6,402 bases of DNA from Deltaproteobacteria bacterium RIFCSPLOWO2_02_56_12 (GTDB lineage Bacteria > Desulfobacterota > Binatia > UBA9968): assembly GCA_001799045.1 (NCBI GenBank), contig MGRY01000210.1, positions 1 to 6,402 on the forward strand. The letters run 5' to 3'. The translations under genes were made by a program, and so were the position numbers. Positions 5,651 through 6,402 of the stretch are shown here, one piece after another. Each line of letters starts with the position of its first letter. The stretch's first letter is position 1. The notes below the pieces were generated by a model. The model searched no databases. It was given only the letters and a program-made list of their open reading frames with translations, and was not told the DNA's origin.

Positions 5651-5679
5651 CTTATACGAGTAATGGGAATGATTCTCAA
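5651..5679 (-). promoter_or_regulatory. Promoter P1 of the Fe-S operon, upstream tandem promoter
   Basis: TTGAGA (5679-5674) and TATAAG (5656-5651), each five of six to consensus, are separated by exactly 17 bp. The -35 begins 12 nt after the uvrA stop codon. The Fur-box-like sequence overlaps its -35 and spacer. The -10 lies just upstream of the P2 -35, so the two promoters are in tandem and probably cannot both be occupied at once. Confidence 0.6.
5664..5678 (-). promoter_or_regulatory. Putative Fur box over promoter P1
   Basis: TGAGAATCATTCCCA (5678-5664) matches the 7-1-7 Fur consensus TGATAAT-N-ATTATCA at 11 of 14 positions. Against the classical 19-bp consensus GATAATGATAATCATTATC, the sequence at 5683-5665 matches 14 of 19. 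It covers the P1 -35 and spacer, the usual place for Fur repression. No fur gene is in the window. Confidence 0.6.
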
Positions 5680-5691
5680 AATCTCTTGATT

Positions 5692-6402
5692 TCAAGCGGC
5701 CTTACAGCTCAATACCATCCTGAGAAACTGGCCGGTATAAGATCGCGCTGTCAAAGAGACCTCTTCGGGAGTGCCACAGGCAACAACTTCTCCACCTCCG
5801 TCGCCACCCTCGGGCCCCAAGTCCACAACGTAATCAGCCGATTTGATGACATCCAGATTATGCTCAATGATCACAACGGTATTCCCGCCATCGGTCAGAC
5901 GGTTAAGCACCTCCAGGAGTTTTTTGATGTCATCGAAATGCAGGCCGGTAGTAGGTTCGTCAAGGATGTAGAGCGATCTTCCGGTCGATCTCTTACTCAA
6001 TTCACGGGCCAGCTTGATGCGCTGCGCCTCACCGCCGGAGAGAGTCGGCGCCGCCTGACCAAGATGGAGATAGCCGAGACCTACATCCTTCAGCATCTCC
6101 AGTTTCTCCCGGATGGAAGGAATGTTAGCCATCATTTCCAGTGCCTGGATCACGGTGAGATCGAGAACGTCGGCGATATTTCGCCCCTTATACAATACCT
6201 CCAGGGTCTCCCGGTTATAGCGCTCACCGCCGCAAACTTCACAGGTTACAAAAACATCGGGAAGGAAATGCATCTCGATCCTGACGAGCCCATCGCCCTG
6301 ACAGGCCTCACATCGTCCCCCTTTGACATTGAACGAGAACCTCCCCGACTTGTAGCCTCGCACCTTGGCCTCGGGAAGCTGAGCAAAAAGCTCCCGGACG
6401 TG
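5692..6402 (-). CDS. uvrA: Excinuclease ABC subunit A, C-terminal part
   Basis: This is the C-terminal 236 residues of UvrA, the DNA-damage-sensing ATPase of nucleotide excision repair that works with UvrB and UvrC; the 5' part lies beyond the right edge and the reading frame is open to base 6402. Counting from the first visible codon (HVRELFAQLPEAKVRGY), the C-terminal zinc finger is CEAC (31-34) then CEVC (54-57) with the expected 19-residue spacing, in the conserved context GRFSFNVKGGRCEACQGDG. The second ABC ATPase follows: signature LSGGEAQRIKLA (121-132), Walker B LYILDEPTTGLHF (144-156), and the H-loop histidine in VIIEHNLDVIK (about 181). The protein ends shortly after TPEEV...GQFLRMVL, as is usual for UvrA. 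The second Walker A lies outside the window. The TGA at 5694-5692 is 122 nt from iscS, with no convincing terminator between them, so some read-through into the Fe-S operon is possible. The gene is functionally unrelated to its neighbours. Confidence 0.98.
   Translation of the reverse strand, partial: HVRELFAQLPEAKVRGYKSGRFSFNVKGGRCEACQGDGLVRIEMHFLPDVFVTCEVCGGERYNRETLEVLYKGRNIADVLDLTVIQALEMMANIPSIREKLEMLKDVGLGYLHLGQAAPTLSGGEAQRIKLARELSKRSTGRSLYILDEPTTGLHFDDIKKLLEVLNRLTDGGNTVVIIEHNLDVIKSADYVVDLGPEGGDGGGEVVACGTPEEVSLTARSYTGQFLRMVLSCKAA

Noticed and set aside
5570..5695. N-terminal extension of iscS from a TTG at 5695, overlapping the uvrA stop
   Set aside because: The 42 added residues match no desulfurase and cover both promoters and operators; ATG 5569 has a ribosome binding site and aligns with the family.
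5644..5696. Possible uvrA terminator: the palindrome CTTGATTTCAAG at the stop codon, and TCAAGAG/CTCTTGA arms 32 nt apart
   Set aside because: Stems are short and AT-rich, the second has a long loop, and neither is followed by a T-tract in the right place. Neither is called a terminator.
1..6402. CRISPR array, insertion sequence, transposase, integrase or phage genes
   Set aside because: No regularly spaced long repeats, no terminal inverted repeats and no mobile-element proteins were seen on either strand.

Overview
The window holds a compact iron-sulfur (Fe-S) cluster assembly operon on the minus strand, set between the 3' end of uvrA on the right and the start of another gene on the left. 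Coding density is high, base composition is moderately GC-rich, every gene points the same way, and Shine-Dalgarno sites are strong, so this is clearly bacterial. The proteins look like those of a Gram-negative or deep-branching environmental lineage such as Desulfobacterota, Nitrospirota or NC10/Methylomirabilota. That placement is inference and weakly supported.

Reading in the direction of transcription (right to left): the last 236 codons of uvrA (6402-5692); a 122-bp control region (5691-5570); iscS, an IscS-type cysteine desulfurase (5569-4337); an A-type Fe-S carrier of the IscA/ErpA family (4307-3978); sufB (3942-2482); nifS, a second cysteine desulfurase of NifS type (2422-1196); an IscR-like Rrf2 regulator (1190-735); and an unrecognised 152-residue protein with a helix-turn-helix-like segment and a basic tail (671-213). 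A well-formed intrinsic terminator (188-155) closes the unit. A fresh promoter and the first 30 codons of another gene, possibly a lipid A acyltransferase, run off the left edge (92-1).

The control region is unusually legible. It carries two tandem sigma70-type promoters, both with exact 17-bp spacers. The upstream promoter overlaps a Fur-box-like sequence. The downstream promoter is followed at its predicted start site by a perfect 7-bp inverted repeat whose core closely matches the E. coli IscR type 1 site. Together with the regulator gene inside the operon, this suggests dual control by iron (Fur) and by Fe-S status (IscR feedback).

The gene content is a mixture. It has an ISC desulfurase, a NIF-type desulfurase, an A-type carrier and the SUF scaffold subunit SufB, but no IscU/NifU scaffold and no SufC, SufD, SufE or SufU. 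Because a promoter region and a terminator bracket the unit, the absence is real for this transcription unit, although the missing partners may be encoded elsewhere. The hybrid composition, the dual control region and the conserved-looking terminal gene of unknown function are the most interesting points.
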